Source: Dactylosporangium aurantiacum (lineage in GTDB: Bacteria; Actinomycetota; Actinomycetes; Mycobacteriales; Micromonosporaceae). From it: a stretch of DNA of 64,000 nucleotides. Shown piece by piece: positions 19,479 to 28,620 of the stretch (positions within the stretch are counted from its first letter, which is position 1; every line of letters begins with the position of its first letter). The position numbers were made by a program, and so were the translations under genes. The notes beneath the pieces were generated by a model. The model had not been told where the DNA came from and ran no database searches. It worked only from the letters and a program-made list of their open reading frames with translations. The DNA is taken from contig NZ_JNYJ01000013.1 in NCBI RefSeq assembly GCF_000716715.1, forward strand, positions 192,971 to 256,970. Direction: 5' to 3'.

Positions 19479-20768
19479 TTACGCCGCTTCTGAGGTCGCC
19501 GGCCAGATATCGGTGGGCTGATCGGGGGGTCTGGTGGTGGGTTGGCGCAGTGCCCACCAGAGGGCGGCGAAGGCGGCGGGGTAGAGCAGGTAGCCGAAGC
19601 GGGTCGACGGGATGAGCATGATCGCGGCGGTGAGGCCGATCGCGGTGACGAGGGCGGCGGCACGGGTGTCCTGTGGTGGGCGGCGCAGGAGCCAGACGCC
19701 GATGGCGAGGCCGACGGCGACCAGGAGCGACAGGGCGATGATGCGGCCCGCGCCGGTCGACGAGGCGATGAGCTGGCCGGGCAGGGGAGACTGCGCCGGG
19801 CTGGTGACGAGGCCGTGGCCGGAGGGGAAGCGCAGGACGTTCTCGACGAACGCGGACGGCGCGACGGCGAGGACGGGCAGCATCACCAGCAGCGGCAGGC
19901 CGAACGCGCCGAGGGCGAACACCGCGGCGCGCCGGACGGCACCCGCCGCAACGACGCCGTCCGACGCGGCGCTCGACCGGGCCGTCCCGCCGGCACACCG
20001 CAGCGCGAGCACCAGCAGTACAAGAGCGACAGGGAGAGCGAACAGCTTCAACGCGCCGGCCAGACCGATCGTCACGCCCGCCGCGACCCAACGGTGTCTG
20101 GCGGTGAAGGCCATGGCCAGCAGGGCCAGGCTGACCACCGGCAGGTCGTCGCCGCCGGTGGTCAGGGTGAGGGTGCAGATCGGCAGGACGGCGATGGACT
20201 GGGCGACGATGACCAGCCCGGGCGGAGCGACGAGGTCGGTGAGCAGTCGCAGCGTCCACAGGAGGGCGGCGATCGTGGCGGCCGCGAACCAGATCCGCGC
20301 GTCGGTCCACCAGTGCTCGCCGAGGACCGCCCGGGGGATCCCGAAGATCGCCATGCCGGGCTGGTACGGCGAGTACCCGAGCAACCGGTCCGGCGCGGGG
20401 AGGGCGGCGATGGCGGGGCGGTCGAGGTAGGGGGTGCCGGTGTCGAGCAGGCGCCGGCCCATGTGCTCGACGACGAGGACCTCTTCCTGCGCCCGGTCGG
20501 TGCGGCCGCCGGCGCGCTGCACGGCCTGGATGACCAGGGGCACGAGCGTGACCGCGACGAAGACGGCGAAGGTCAGCGCGAGGCGGCGGAGCACGACGAA
20601 CGTGACCAGGAACGCGGCGGCGTACCCCCACCAGGCGACGGCGCCCCAGGCCCGGTGCGGCAGCAGGGTCGACGTGACGGCGGTGAGTGCGGCGAAGGCA
20701 GCGGACAGGCCGTAGAGGACGGCGTCGCTGACGCGGGGGCGGGACCAGAACGTGGCTATGGCACCCAT
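19479..20768 (-). CDS. GT-C-type polytopic membrane protein (GT87-like)
   Basis: 429 residues from ATG 20768, which overlaps the end of the GGDEF-EAL gene by 13 bases. About ten or eleven membrane helices. Loop 1 has the glycosyltransferase-like pattern EHMGRRLLDTGTPYLDRPAIAAL and YSPYQPGMAIFG. A helix pair around GGDDLPVVSLALLAMAFTARH and GLAGALKLFALPVAL is typical of DUF2029/GT87 proteins. A lipid-linked sugar transferase acting outside the membrane is likely; substrate unknown. Coupling to a c-di-GMP enzyme gene hints at regulated exopolysaccharide or envelope glycan synthesis (inference). Confidence 0.6.
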   Translation of the reverse strand: MGAIATFWSRPRVSDAVLYGLSAAFAALTAVTSTLLPHRAWGAVAWWGYAAAFLVTFVVLRRLALTFAVFVAVTLVPLVIQAVQRAGGRTDRAQEEVLVVEHMGRRLLDTGTPYLDRPAIAALPAPDRLLGYSPYQPGMAIFGIPRAVLGEHWWTDARIWFAAATIAALLWTLRLLTDLVAPPGLVIVAQSIAVLPICTLTLTTGGDDLPVVSLALLAMAFTARHRWVAAGVTIGLAGALKLFALPVALVLLVLALRCAGGTARSSAASDGVVAAGAVRRAAVFALGAFGLPLLVMLPVLAVAPSAFVENVLRFPSGHGLVTSPAQSPLPGQLIASSTGAGRIIALSLLVAVGLAIGVWLLRRPPQDTRAAALVTAIGLTAAIMLIPSTRFGYLLYPAAFAALWWALRQPTTRPPDQPTDIWPATSEAA

Positions 20769-23284
20769 TCTTGCCCGGGCTCGGCGGCGCCGGCGCGGCG
20801 GGACCTGCGGTTGCGTGGCAGGCGGATCACGGTGTCGGTGTCGTGCAGGGGCGGCGCGAGGCAGCCGGGCTGGCCGTCGTGGCCGCGGCGCAGGGCGGCG
20901 AGCAGCCGGTCGGCGGGCATGGCGCGGGCGAAGAGGTGGCCCTGGCCGGCCGGGCAGCCGAGCTCCCACAGCTGCTGGCGTTGGTCTTCGCGTTCGATGC
21001 CTTCGGCGACGACGACCAGGCCGAGGCTGCGGCCGAGGTCGACGGTGGAGCGGACGACGGCGCCGGGGGCGGAGGTGTTCATGGCGGCGACGAAGCTGCG
21101 GTCGATCTTGAGTTCGTCGACGGCGACGCGGGCGAGGGTGGCCAGGGAGGAGAAGCCGGTGCCGAAGTCGTCGAGGGCGAGGCGGATGCCCTGGTCGCGC
21201 AGGGCGGCGAGGACGTCGTCGACGACCTCGAGCTTGCTGAGGGTGATGGATTCGGTGAGCTCGATGACGAGCGAGGAGGACGGCACGCCGCGGGCGGCGA
21301 GGCGGCGGGCGACGGCGTCGGGGAACGACGGGTCGAGCAGGCTGCGGGGGGAGACGTTGACGGCGACGGGGATGTCGTGGCCGGCGTCGGCCCACTGCGA
21401 GACGGCGATCAGTGCCTGGTCGAGGACGGCGTCGGCGAACGCGGAGAGCTGGCCGGAGCGTTCGATGGCGGGCAGGAACCGGTCCGGTGCCAGGTCGCCG
21501 CGGTCGGGGTGGTGCCAGCGGGTGAGTGCCTCGGCGGCGATGACCTGGCCGGTGGCGAGGTCGACGATCGGCTGGAAGTTGACGACGAACTGGCCCTCGG
21601 CGACGGCGCGGGCGAGGTCGCCGCCGAGGGTGAGGGTGCCGATGTCGGCGGTGTCGCGGGCGTGCGCGTACACGACGACCCGCTGGCCGTCCTGTTTCGC
21701 CTGGTACAGGGCGACGTCGGCGCGCCGGAGCAGCTCGCCGACGGTGCCGCCGCTGGCGGTCGTGACGCCGCAGCTGGCCTCGACGCTGATGCGCATGTCG
21801 TCGAGCTGGATGGGCGGGGCGAGGGCGTCGAGGATGGTGTGGGCGCGCATCTCGGCGAGGGCGGGGGCGCTGAGGTTGGCGAGGATGACGGCGAACTCGT
21901 CGCCGCCGAACCGGGCGACCAGGTCGTCTTCGCGGACGGCGGCGGTGAGGCGTTCGCCCACGGTGATCAGGACCCGGTCGCCGGCGGAGTGGCCGAGGGT
22001 GTCGTTGACCTCTTTGAAGTGGTTGAGGTCGATGAGCAGGACGCCGACGATGCCGGTGGCGAGCGCTTCGTCGCCGTACTGCTGCAGCTTGCGCCGGTTG
22101 GCGAGGTGGGTCAGGGGGTCCTGGGCGGCGGCCCGGGCGTGGCTGTCGGCGAGGCGTTGGGTCTCGGCGAAGGTGGACGCGTTGCGGATGGCGGTGCACA
22201 GCGCGGCGGCGAACGTGTGCAGCGTGTAACCCTCGCGCTCGGTGAGCTTGACCGGTGCGCGGAACCGCAGCCGCAGCTCGCCGAGGTCGGCGTCGCCGCG
22301 GTAGCTCTCCAGGCCGATGGGGATGACGAAGCCGGCGGCGGGTGGTGCGTCGTCGGGGTGGCCGTCGTACAGGATGTCCCGGCCGTTGCTGCGGACCAGC
22401 CGGGCCTCGCCGGCCTGCGGGCGGATCTGGACCTCGACCTCGTCGGTGGAGAACAGGTCGGCGGCCTTGCGCACGGCGGCGTGCAGCACCGCGGTCTGGT
22501 CGACGGAGTTGAACTCGTCGGTGGCCTCGGCGAGCCGCTGCCACGCCTCGTTGCCCTGGCGGGCGCGGACCCGGTTGCCGGAGGCGAGGTGGATGCACCA
22601 CAGCAGCAGCGGAAGGATCAGCACGAGCCAGTGGTTGACGTGGTACACCACGACGGTGGCGACGGCGATGATGAACGCGCCGGCCTGCACGACGGCGAGG
22701 AGGCCCCAGTCGGCGAAGAGCCGCTGCCGGTACGACGTCCGGGTGAGCATCGCGAACAGGCCCTTGGACACGAGCTCATCGACGATGAAGTAGCCGACTG
22801 AGGCGAGCACGGTCGCGGCGAGGGCGTCGCTGATGGGTCCGGTGCGGTCGGCGGTGACGAGGATCGGCTGGAAGCCGAGGGCGGCGACGGCGAGCGCCGC
22901 GGCGGTGCCGTTGAGCACTTCCTTGCCGACATTGAAACTGATCTTCACTGGCACGTGGGCCACGTTGAGCAACTGGTCGGCGAGCTTGCCGACGGCGACG
23001 GAAAGGATCACGAACGGCGCCGGCAGGAACACCGCAGCCACGACGATGACCGCCGATACCGGCGACGAGCCGTGGATGGCGGAACGGATCCGGATCTGGA
23101 TCCGCATGTACCCGCAGACGGTGACGAGCACCGTCGGCAGCGGCAGGAAAAGGGCCAGGCTGCCGTAGTCCTTGATCAGCCACAATGCGGCGGCGACGGC
23201 GACGCCCGCACCGACGACGACGGGACCAACGAGACGCCAGAGGCGCCGGTTGGTCGCGTCGTCGGTACCCATTGGTCTTTGCAT
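20756..23284 (-). CDS. Membrane GGDEF-EAL cyclic-di-GMP enzyme
   Basis: 842 residues. About eight N-terminal membrane helices (MASE-like sensor, residues 1-250) are followed by a GAF-like region. The GGDEF domain has RFGGDEFAVIL. The EAL domain has all catalytic positions: EAL in AAEALTRWHH, NVSPRSL, IELTES, LALDDFGTGFSSL, DELKIDRSF, VVAEGIE and PAGQGHLFARAM. Both synthesis and breakdown of c-di-GMP are therefore possible. The start is ATG 23284 or 23272; neither has a strong ribosome site. First gene of a three-gene operon with a glycosyltransferase and a phosphoribosyltransferase. Confidence 0.88.
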   Translation of the reverse strand: MQRPMGTDDATNRRLWRLVGPVVVGAGVAVAAALWLIKDYGSLALFLPLPTVLVTVCGYMRIQIRIRSAIHGSSPVSAVIVVAAVFLPAPFVILSVAVGKLADQLLNVAHVPVKISFNVGKEVLNGTAAALAVAALGFQPILVTADRTGPISDALAATVLASVGYFIVDELVSKGLFAMLTRTSYRQRLFADWGLLAVVQAGAFIIAVATVVVYHVNHWLVLILPLLLWCIHLASGNRVRARQGNEAWQRLAEATDEFNSVDQTAVLHAAVRKAADLFSTDEVEVQIRPQAGEARLVRSNGRDILYDGHPDDAPPAAGFVIPIGLESYRGDADLGELRLRFRAPVKLTEREGYTLHTFAAALCTAIRNASTFAETQRLADSHARAAAQDPLTHLANRRKLQQYGDEALATGIVGVLLIDLNHFKEVNDTLGHSAGDRVLITVGERLTAAVREDDLVARFGGDEFAVILANLSAPALAEMRAHTILDALAPPIQLDDMRISVEASCGVTTASGGTVGELLRRADVALYQAKQDGQRVVVYAHARDTADIGTLTLGGDLARAVAEGQFVVNFQPIVDLATGQVIAAEALTRWHHPDRGDLAPDRFLPAIERSGQLSAFADAVLDQALIAVSQWADAGHDIPVAVNVSPRSLLDPSFPDAVARRLAARGVPSSSLVIELTESITLSKLEVVDDVLAALRDQGIRLALDDFGTGFSSLATLARVAVDELKIDRSFVAAMNTSAPGAVVRSTVDLGRSLGLVVVAEGIEREDQRQQLWELGCPAGQGHLFARAMPADRLLAALRRGHDGQPGCLAPPLHDTDTVIRLPRNRRSRRAGAAEPGQEWVP

Positions 23285-23631
23285 CGCGGTTCGCTCATCG
23301 TGACCGATGGGCGTGTGTTCCTGTCAAGGCCGGAAATTTCAGAGCCAGTCGTGGTTGCGCATTGCTGCCCCCTAAGTCGTATCGCGGTTACGACCCCCGT
23401 TACCGAAGATATCGATAATCATCGAACTCTTCGGCGTTGAACGAAGCCTAGGGTGCATTTCGCAAGTTGCCCATACCCTTTTGTCCGTCGACTCACAGTT
23501 TGCGAAGAAGGGCATGACTTGTCATATTTTGGTGACCCGAAAGTTACGCTCCGTGGAGCTTGGCCGGCCCTTGTTCCCACCAGCGTGCATGATCAAACCG
23601 CAGTTCAGCGCAACGCCGATAGGGTGTTGTC
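23285..23631. other. Divergent intergenic region, less GC-rich than its surroundings
   Basis: 347 bases between the GGDEF-EAL gene (minus) and moaC (plus), AT-richer than the neighbours. Small symmetric patches include GATATCGATAATCATCG. It should hold the promoters of both genes; the only clear element is TAGGGT before moaC. I saw no riboswitch fold. Confidence 0.4.
23620..23625 (+). promoter_or_regulatory. -10 element for leaderless moaC
   Basis: TAGGGT ends six bases before GTG 23632; no Shine-Dalgarno is present. Confidence 0.6.
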
Positions 23632-24108
23632 GTGGCACATGAACTGACGCATGTCGACCGGACTGGCGCGGCACGGATGGTGGACGTCGCGGGCAAGGAA
23701 ATCACCGCCCGGCGCGCGGTTGCGGCTGGTTCCGTCCGTACAACGGCCGACGTAATAGCGTTGTTGCACGACGGTGCGTTACCCAAGGGTGACGCATTGG
23801 CCGTCGCGCGGATCGCCGGAATCATGGGTGCCAAACGCACGCCCGATCTCATCCCGTTATGTCATCCGATTGCCCTTCACGGAGTGACCGTGGACCTTAC
23901 GTTGGGTGACGACTCGGTTGACATTGTGGTGGCCGCCCGGACCGCCGACCGCACCGGCGTGGAAATGGAGGCGCTGACCGCCGTCGCCGCCGCCGGCCTG
24001 GCCCTCATTGACATGATCAAGGCGGTCGACCCGGCCGCCTCGCTGGAAGGAGTACGGGTGCTGCGCAAGGAAGGCGGCAAGACCGGCCTCTGGGAGCGGG
24101 CCTCGTGA
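23632..24108 (+). CDS. moaC: Cyclic pyranopterin monophosphate synthase MoaC
   Basis: 158 residues, full length. Converts the MoaA product to cyclic pyranopterin monophosphate in molybdenum-cofactor synthesis. Conserved segments: IAGIMGAKRTPDLIPLCHPI, TGVEMEALTAVAAAGL and DMIKAVDP with the catalytic lysine. GTG 23632 follows a -10-like TAGGGT by six bases, so translation is probably leaderless. The stop overlaps the next gene (GTGA), starting a moaC-moaB/mogA-moeA-moaE cluster. Confidence 0.95.
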   Translation: MAHELTHVDRTGAARMVDVAGKEITARRAVAAGSVRTTADVIALLHDGALPKGDALAVARIAGIMGAKRTPDLIPLCHPIALHGVTVDLTLGDDSVDIVVAARTADRTGVEMEALTAVAAAGLALIDMIKAVDPAASLEGVRVLRKEGGKTGLWERAS

Positions 24109-24572
24109 AGGCCGTCGTGATCGTGGCCTCCAACCGCGCCGCGGCCGGGATCTACGCCGACACCAGCGGCCCGCTGCTCGTCGCCGGCCTGCGCGAGCTG
24201 GGCTGCGACGTCGGCGACCCCGTCGTCGTGCCCGACGGGCCGCCGGTCGAGGAGGCGCTGAGAGCCGCGGTCGCCGGCGGCGCCGACGTGATCGTGACCA
24301 GCGGCGGCACCGGCGTCACCCCCACCGACGCCACCCCGGAGATGACCCGCCGCGTGCTGGACTACGAGGTGCCCGGCATCGCCGAGGCGATCCGCGCCGC
24401 GGGCGCGGCGAAGGTGCCGACGGCCATCCTGTCCCGCGGGCTCAGCGGCGTCGCCGGGCGCACCCTCATCGTCAACCTGCCCGGCTCGAAGGGCGGCGCG
24501 AAGGACGGCCTGGCCGTGCTCGGCCCGGTCCTCGCGCACGCCGTCGACCAGCTCCGCGGCGGCGACCACTGA
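24105..24572 (+). CDS. MoaB/MogA family molybdopterin adenylyltransferase
   Basis: 155 residues. Adenylates molybdopterin before metal insertion. Shows the MoCF fold motifs: TSGGTGVTPTDATPEMTRRVLDYEVPGIAEAIR, SRGLSGVAGRTLIVNLPGSKGGAKDGL. MoaB and MogA cannot be separated with confidence from sequence alone. GTG 24105 overlaps the moaC stop by four bases. moeA follows after 37 bases with its own -10-like element. Confidence 0.88.
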   Translation: MKAVVIVASNRAAAGIYADTSGPLLVAGLRELGCDVGDPVVVPDGPPVEEALRAAVAGGADVIVTSGGTGVTPTDATPEMTRRVLDYEVPGIAEAIRAAGAAKVPTAILSRGLSGVAGRTLIVNLPGSKGGAKDGLAVLGPVLAHAVDQLRGGDH

Positions 24573-24597
24573 CCGCGATGCCGGCAGCGCCACGGAC

Positions 24598-24603
24598 TAG
24601 GCT
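24598..24603 (+). promoter_or_regulatory. -10 element for leaderless moeA
   Basis: TAGGCT ends six bases before GTG 24610, inside the short gap after the moaB/mogA gene. Confidence 0.55.
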
Positions 24604-24609
24604 CGACGC

Positions 24610-25812
24610 GTGACGTTACCGATCGCGTGGACCGATGCCCGCGAGGCGGTGTTCGAGGCGGGTTCGGCGGCCGCGTCGAGCCCCGTGCCCGTCCCCCTCG
24701 TCGAGTCCGACGGCCTGACCCTCGCCGAGCCGCTGACCACGCTCACCGCGCTGCCGGCGTTTCCCACCTCGAGCGTCGACGGCTGGGCCGTGCGCGGCCC
24801 GGCGCCCTGGCGGATCATCGGCCGGGTGCTCGCCGGTGACCAGGCCGAGCCGCTGACCACCGACGGCACCTGCGTGGAGATCGCCACCGGCGGCATGGTC
24901 CCGGAGGGCACCGCCTATGTCGTGCGCATCGAGGACTCCAAGGTCGAAGGCGAGCACGTCGTCGCCGGCGAGCCCCGCAAGATGCCCGACTGGCGGCTGA
25001 CCGGCGAGGAGGCCGACCTCGGCGAGGAGCTCCTGCCCGCCGGCACGCCGATCACCCCGGGCGTCATCGGCCTCGCCGCCGCCTGCGGCTACGACACGCT
25101 GTCGTGCCGGCCCAGGCCGCGCAGCGCGCTGCTGGTCTTCGGCGACGAGCTGCTCACCGAGGGCGTCCCCGGCGGCGGGCGGGTCCGCGACGCGCTCGGC
25201 CCGTCCCTGCCCTCGTGGCTGCGCCGGGCCGGCACCGACGTCGTGCACCACCGCGCCCCGGTCGCGGACACCCTCGAGGACCACGTCGCCGCGCTGCGGG
25301 CCGCCGTCGACGCCGGCGCCCAGGTCATCTGCACCACCGGCGGCACCATGCACGGCCCCGTCGACCACCTGCACCCCGCCCTGGCCGAGCTGGGCGCCAC
25401 CTACGTCGTCAACACGGTGGCCGTGCGCCCCGGCTTCCCGATGCTCGTCGCGCAACTGCCCGGTGGCCAGTTCGTCGCGGGCCTGCCCGGCAACCCGCAG
25501 TCCACGTTCGTCGCGTTGGTTTCGCTGGTACTGCCACTGCTCGCCGGACTGACCGGCCGGCCCCGACCGGCACACGCCACCGTCAAGCTGGGCGCCGACA
25601 TCCCCGGGCGGGGCGACTACACCCACCTGGCGCTGGTGCGCCGGGATCCGCAGGACGGCCTGGCGTATCCCGTGGCCCACGCCGGGTCCTCGATGCTGAG
25701 AGGGCTGGCCAACTCGATCGGATTCGCGATCATCCCGCCCGGCGGGCGGGGCCTCGCGGGGACGCCGGCGCAGCTCGTACCGCTGCCGATTCTGGATGGG
25801 GAGCGGGTGTGA
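24610..25812 (+). CDS. moeA: Molybdopterin molybdenumtransferase MoeA
   Basis: 400 residues. Inserts molybdate into adenylated molybdopterin. Seen: FPTSSVDGWAVRG (the usual NSAMDGYA region), ICTTGGTMHGPVDHLHPAL in place of the common GGVSVGDYD, and GLPGNPQSTFVAL. The divergent middle loop may mean altered activity or partner, but the overall length and domain order are normal. GTG 24610 lies six bases after TAGGCT. The stop overlaps the start of moaE (GTGTGA). Confidence 0.85.
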   Translation: MTLPIAWTDAREAVFEAGSAAASSPVPVPLVESDGLTLAEPLTTLTALPAFPTSSVDGWAVRGPAPWRIIGRVLAGDQAEPLTTDGTCVEIATGGMVPEGTAYVVRIEDSKVEGEHVVAGEPRKMPDWRLTGEEADLGEELLPAGTPITPGVIGLAAACGYDTLSCRPRPRSALLVFGDELLTEGVPGGGRVRDALGPSLPSWLRRAGTDVVHHRAPVADTLEDHVAALRAAVDAGAQVICTTGGTMHGPVDHLHPALAELGATYVVNTVAVRPGFPMLVAQLPGGQFVAGLPGNPQSTFVALVSLVLPLLAGLTGRPRPAHATVKLGADIPGRGDYTHLALVRRDPQDGLAYPVAHAGSSMLRGLANSIGFAIIPPGGRGLAGTPAQLVPLPILDGERV

Positions 25813-26231
25813 CCGACCGCATCACGGTCCTGGTGACCAGCGAGCCGATCGACGTGACCTCCCACGAGCAGGCGGTCGCCGACCGCGCCGCGGGCGCCGT
25901 CGTGTCCTTCGCCGGCGTGGTGCGCGACCACGACGGCGGGCGCGGCGTGGTGGAGCTCGAGTACGAGGGCCACCCCAGCGCCGGCGACATCCTCGCCGAG
26001 ATCGCCGCGGAGATCGCGGCCGAGCCGGCCGTGCACGCGCTCGCCGTGTCGCACCGCGTCGGCCGGCTGGAGATCGGCGACGTGGCGCTGGCGGCGGCGA
26101 TCTCCACCTCGCATCGGGCGGACGCGTTCCAGCTGTGCGCGCGGCTCGTCGACGAGGTGAAGGCCAGGCTGCCGGTGTGGAAGCGGCAGGTCTTCACCGA
26201 CGGCGAAGAGGAATGGGTCAACTGCCCGTAG
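25809..26231 (+). CDS. moaE: Molybdopterin synthase large subunit MoaE
   Basis: 140 residues. With MoaD it adds two sulfurs to cyclic pyranopterin monophosphate. Motifs: GAVVSFAGVVRDHDGGRGVVELEYEGHPSAG, ALAVSHRVGRLEIGDVALA, and DEVKARLPVWKRQ, which contains the catalytic lysines. GTG 25809 overlaps the moeA stop. Its partner gene moaD is 17 kb away, next to moaA. Confidence 0.92.
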   Translation: MTDRITVLVTSEPIDVTSHEQAVADRAAGAVVSFAGVVRDHDGGRGVVELEYEGHPSAGDILAEIAAEIAAEPAVHALAVSHRVGRLEIGDVALAAAISTSHRADAFQLCARLVDEVKARLPVWKRQVFTDGEEEWVNCP

Positions 26232-26276
26232 CCGGCGCTCTGCCCGGGTTCGTTCTGGGTGGCGCGTTCTCCCGGC

Positions 26277-26873
26277 CTACCCCAGGCGGCGTCCGGCCTG
26301 GGCTGCCAGGCGGGCGATGCGGGCGTCCCGCACGACGTGCCGGGCTTCCCGCTGCGCCGTGTGCACCGCGTGCTGGGCCTCCCGGCGCGCGGTCCGGGCC
26401 GTGTAACCGGCGCCGCGGCGCGCGTTGCGGGCCGTGTTGCGAGTCCGCCACGCCAGGCTGGGCCGGCCCTCGTTGTCCAGCGCCGCGAACAGCAGCCCGC
26501 CGAACAGCCCGAGGTTCTTGAGGAAGTTGATCCGCTGCTGGTTGCGCTGCGCCGGGTCCTCGACCTCCCAGTACGCGTGCCCGGCGAGGGTCGTCGGCAC
26601 CAGCGAGCCGGCCAGCACCAGCGCCGCCGGGGTCGTCGCCTTGCCGGTGGCCAGCAGGAGCCCGCCGGCGACCTGTGCCGCGCCGTTGACCCGTACCAGC
26701 GTCTCGGCGTCGGTGGGCAGGCGCGGGTGGACCGCGTGCAGCGTCGGCTCCAGCCGGTCCGTGACCGGGCGGGCCTTGCCGGCGAGTTTCGCGGGGTCAC
26801 GGAACGCCGCCCACCCCTGAATGACGAAAATGGCGGCGAGCATCGAGCGGGCCGCTGTGCGCACGGGTCTCAT
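26277..26873 (-). CDS. DoxX-family membrane protein with a basic Arg/Ala tail
   Basis: 198 residues from ATG 26873. DoxX-like four-helix core: MLAAIFVIQGWAAFRDP, AQVAGGLLLATGKATTPAALVLAGSLV, and FLKNLGLFGGLLFAALD. About 60 C-terminal residues are rich in TAR/AR repeats (RTRNTARNARRGAGYTARTA) and strongly positive, so the tail probably lies on the cytoplasmic side near membrane or nucleic acid. DoxX family roles in actinobacteria relate to redox/thiol stress. Convergent with moaE. Confidence 0.7.
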   Translation of the reverse strand: MRPVRTAARSMLAAIFVIQGWAAFRDPAKLAGKARPVTDRLEPTLHAVHPRLPTDAETLVRVNGAAQVAGGLLLATGKATTPAALVLAGSLVPTTLAGHAYWEVEDPAQRNQQRINFLKNLGLFGGLLFAALDNEGRPSLAWRTRNTARNARRGAGYTARTARREAQHAVHTAQREARHVVRDARIARLAAQAGRRLG

Positions 26874-26914
26874 ACCGGGCTCATACCCAACCACGGAATG
26901 TCGTACCCCCTCAC

Positions 26915-26920
26915 TACGCT
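26915..26920 (+). promoter_or_regulatory. -10 element for the leaderless SWIM gene
   Basis: TACGCT ends seven bases before ATG 26928, with no Shine-Dalgarno. It probably drives the SWIM-DUF5691-MoxR-DUF5682-VWA set. Confidence 0.55.
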
Positions 26921-26927
26921 TCGCAGC

Positions 26928-28280
26928 ATGGCCGAAACTTCGACGGAGACGACGGTCTGGACCACCGACCAGGTGATGGCGCTCGCCCCCGACGCGTCCG
27001 CGCAGCGGGCGGCTCGGGGCATGGCCGGTGACCGAGCGTGGCTGGAGTCCGGGCTGAGCTCCACCGACGACGTGCCACCGACGGTCTGGGGGCTCTGCCA
27101 GGGCAGCGGCAGCACGCCCTATCAGACCGCCGTCGATCTCACCGAGCCCGCGTTCAAGTGCACCTGCCCGAGCCGCAAGTTCCCCTGCAAGCACGCCCTG
27201 GCCCTGCTCCTGCGCTGGTCAGCGGGGAGCGTCACCGACGCCACCGCACCCGGCTGGGTCCAGGAGTGGCAGTCGTCCCGCGCTGCCCGGCGCACCGGAC
27301 CCACCCCGACCTCACCCGCCGCACCCGGCAGCGGCAGCACCGGTGGCGGCGGCCGGGCCGCCCCGGGCGAGAAGGCGCAGGCCCGCCGCGCCGACCGGAT
27401 CTCCGCCGGCCTCGACGAGCTCGACCGCTGGCTCGCCGACCAGGCCCGGGCCGGGCTGGCGAGCGTCGCCAAGAGCGGCTATGCGCACTGGGACACGATG
27501 GCGGCCCGGCTCGTCGACGCCCAGGCCGCCGGTGCGGCCGGCATCCTGCGCCGCACTTCGGCCGTCACCAGCTCCCCCGAGCGGCTCCTCGGCGAGCTGG
27601 CCCGGCTCCACCTGCTCGTCGGCGGCTATCGGCGGATGGCCGAGCTGCCCGAGGAGCTCGCCGCCAGCGTCCGCATGCGGGTCGGCCTGCCGATCGCCAC
27701 GGAGACCGTCCTGGCCGGGCCCGCCGTGCGCGACCGCTGGCAGGTCCACGGCGTCCGCGACGAGATCGAGGACCAGCTGACCGTCCGTCGCGCCTGGCTG
27801 CGCGGCGCCTCCACGCTGCGGCCCCTGCTCGTGCTGTCGTTCGCCGTCGCCGGGCAGTCCCTGCCGATCGACCTGCTGCCCGGCACGCAGATCGACGCCG
27901 ACGTGTGCCTGTATCCCGGCGGGCAGCCGGCCCGCGCCCTGATCGCCAAGCGGCACGGTCCACCCGCACGGATGCACTCCGTCGCGGGCGCCGCGGGCAT
28001 CGAGGCCAACCTGCGCGCCCACGCGGCCGCTCTCGCCGAGGACCCGTGGCTGGACTACTGGCCGATGACCATCGACGCGGTCTGCCCCACCCGTGACGGC
28101 GGCGCCTGGGTGCTGGTCGACCCCGAGGGCACCGCCCTTCCCCTCGACCCGGCCTCGGGTGATCCGTGGCGGCTGCTGGCGATCACCGGCGGACGCCCGA
28201 CGACGGTGACCGGCGAGTGGTCGGCGGGTGGGCTGCGGCCGCTCGGCGCCTGGTCCGAAGGCCGGCTGGTGCGGCTGTGA
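26928..28280 (+). CDS. SWIM zinc-finger protein
   Basis: 450 residues. The SWIM signature CTCPSRKFPCKHALALLL lies near residue 85 (CxC...CxH), a zinc fold that binds nucleic acid or protein. A Pro/Ser/Gly linker follows, then a mostly helical region (DELDRWLADQARAGLASVAKSGYAHWDTMAARLVDAQAAG) and a beta-rich C-terminus ending GRLVRL. Proteins of this type occur next to DUF5691, MoxR, DUF5682 and VWA genes, as here. Catalysis is not apparent; a sensing or scaffold role is an inference. ATG 26928 lies seven bases after TACGCT. Confidence 0.8.
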   Translation: MAETSTETTVWTTDQVMALAPDASAQRAARGMAGDRAWLESGLSSTDDVPPTVWGLCQGSGSTPYQTAVDLTEPAFKCTCPSRKFPCKHALALLLRWSAGSVTDATAPGWVQEWQSSRAARRTGPTPTSPAAPGSGSTGGGGRAAPGEKAQARRADRISAGLDELDRWLADQARAGLASVAKSGYAHWDTMAARLVDAQAAGAAGILRRTSAVTSSPERLLGELARLHLLVGGYRRMAELPEELAASVRMRVGLPIATETVLAGPAVRDRWQVHGVRDEIEDQLTVRRAWLRGASTLRPLLVLSFAVAGQSLPIDLLPGTQIDADVCLYPGGQPARALIAKRHGPPARMHSVAGAAGIEANLRAHAAALAEDPWLDYWPMTIDAVCPTRDGGAWVLVDPEGTALPLDPASGDPWRLLAITGGRPTTVTGEWSAGGLRPLGAWSEGRLVRL

Positions 28281-28620
28281 CCACTGTGGTGCTCGTGGGC
28301 GCGTGTGGTGCCGGCTTCGACGCCGTGCCGGTCGGTGCTGTGCCCCGCGCCGACGCTGGCGATGGGGGACGGCCTCGGGTGGCGGTGGGTCACTGGGGGC
28401 GCGGGGGACGGCCTCGGGTGGCGGTGGGCCACTGGGGGCGCGACGGTGGGGTGGGTCGGCTTCTGGTTCGCGTGGGTGGCCTCGGGCACGAGCGCCGGCG
28501 AGATGTCGCGGTGCCCGGGTGCCCGGACGGTGTCGCGGCGGCAAGGTCCTGCGGTCCGTCCGCCGTGGTCGGGCGGCGGCGGGGCGCGGGCGGGCAGGGG
28601 AGTGCGGCGGAGGTGAGGGT
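28281..28620. repeat. 340-base gap with a 39-bp tandem duplication
   Basis: Copies at 28364-28402 and 28403-28441 differ by one base (GGTGGGTCAC versus GGTGGGCCAC). The gap is G-rich on the plus strand and separates the SWIM gene from DUF5691. Frames run through it, but codon patterns and composition do not look like a gene. Confidence 0.6.

Noticed and set aside
23285..23631. A c-di-GMP or Moco riboswitch before moaC
   Set aside because: moaC seems leaderless and no conserved fold or core motif was found.
28228..28620. Upstream extension of DUF5691 through the repeat gap
   Set aside because: The good ribosome site sits before GTG 28621, and the extra residues are low-complexity Gly/Trp/Arg repeats.
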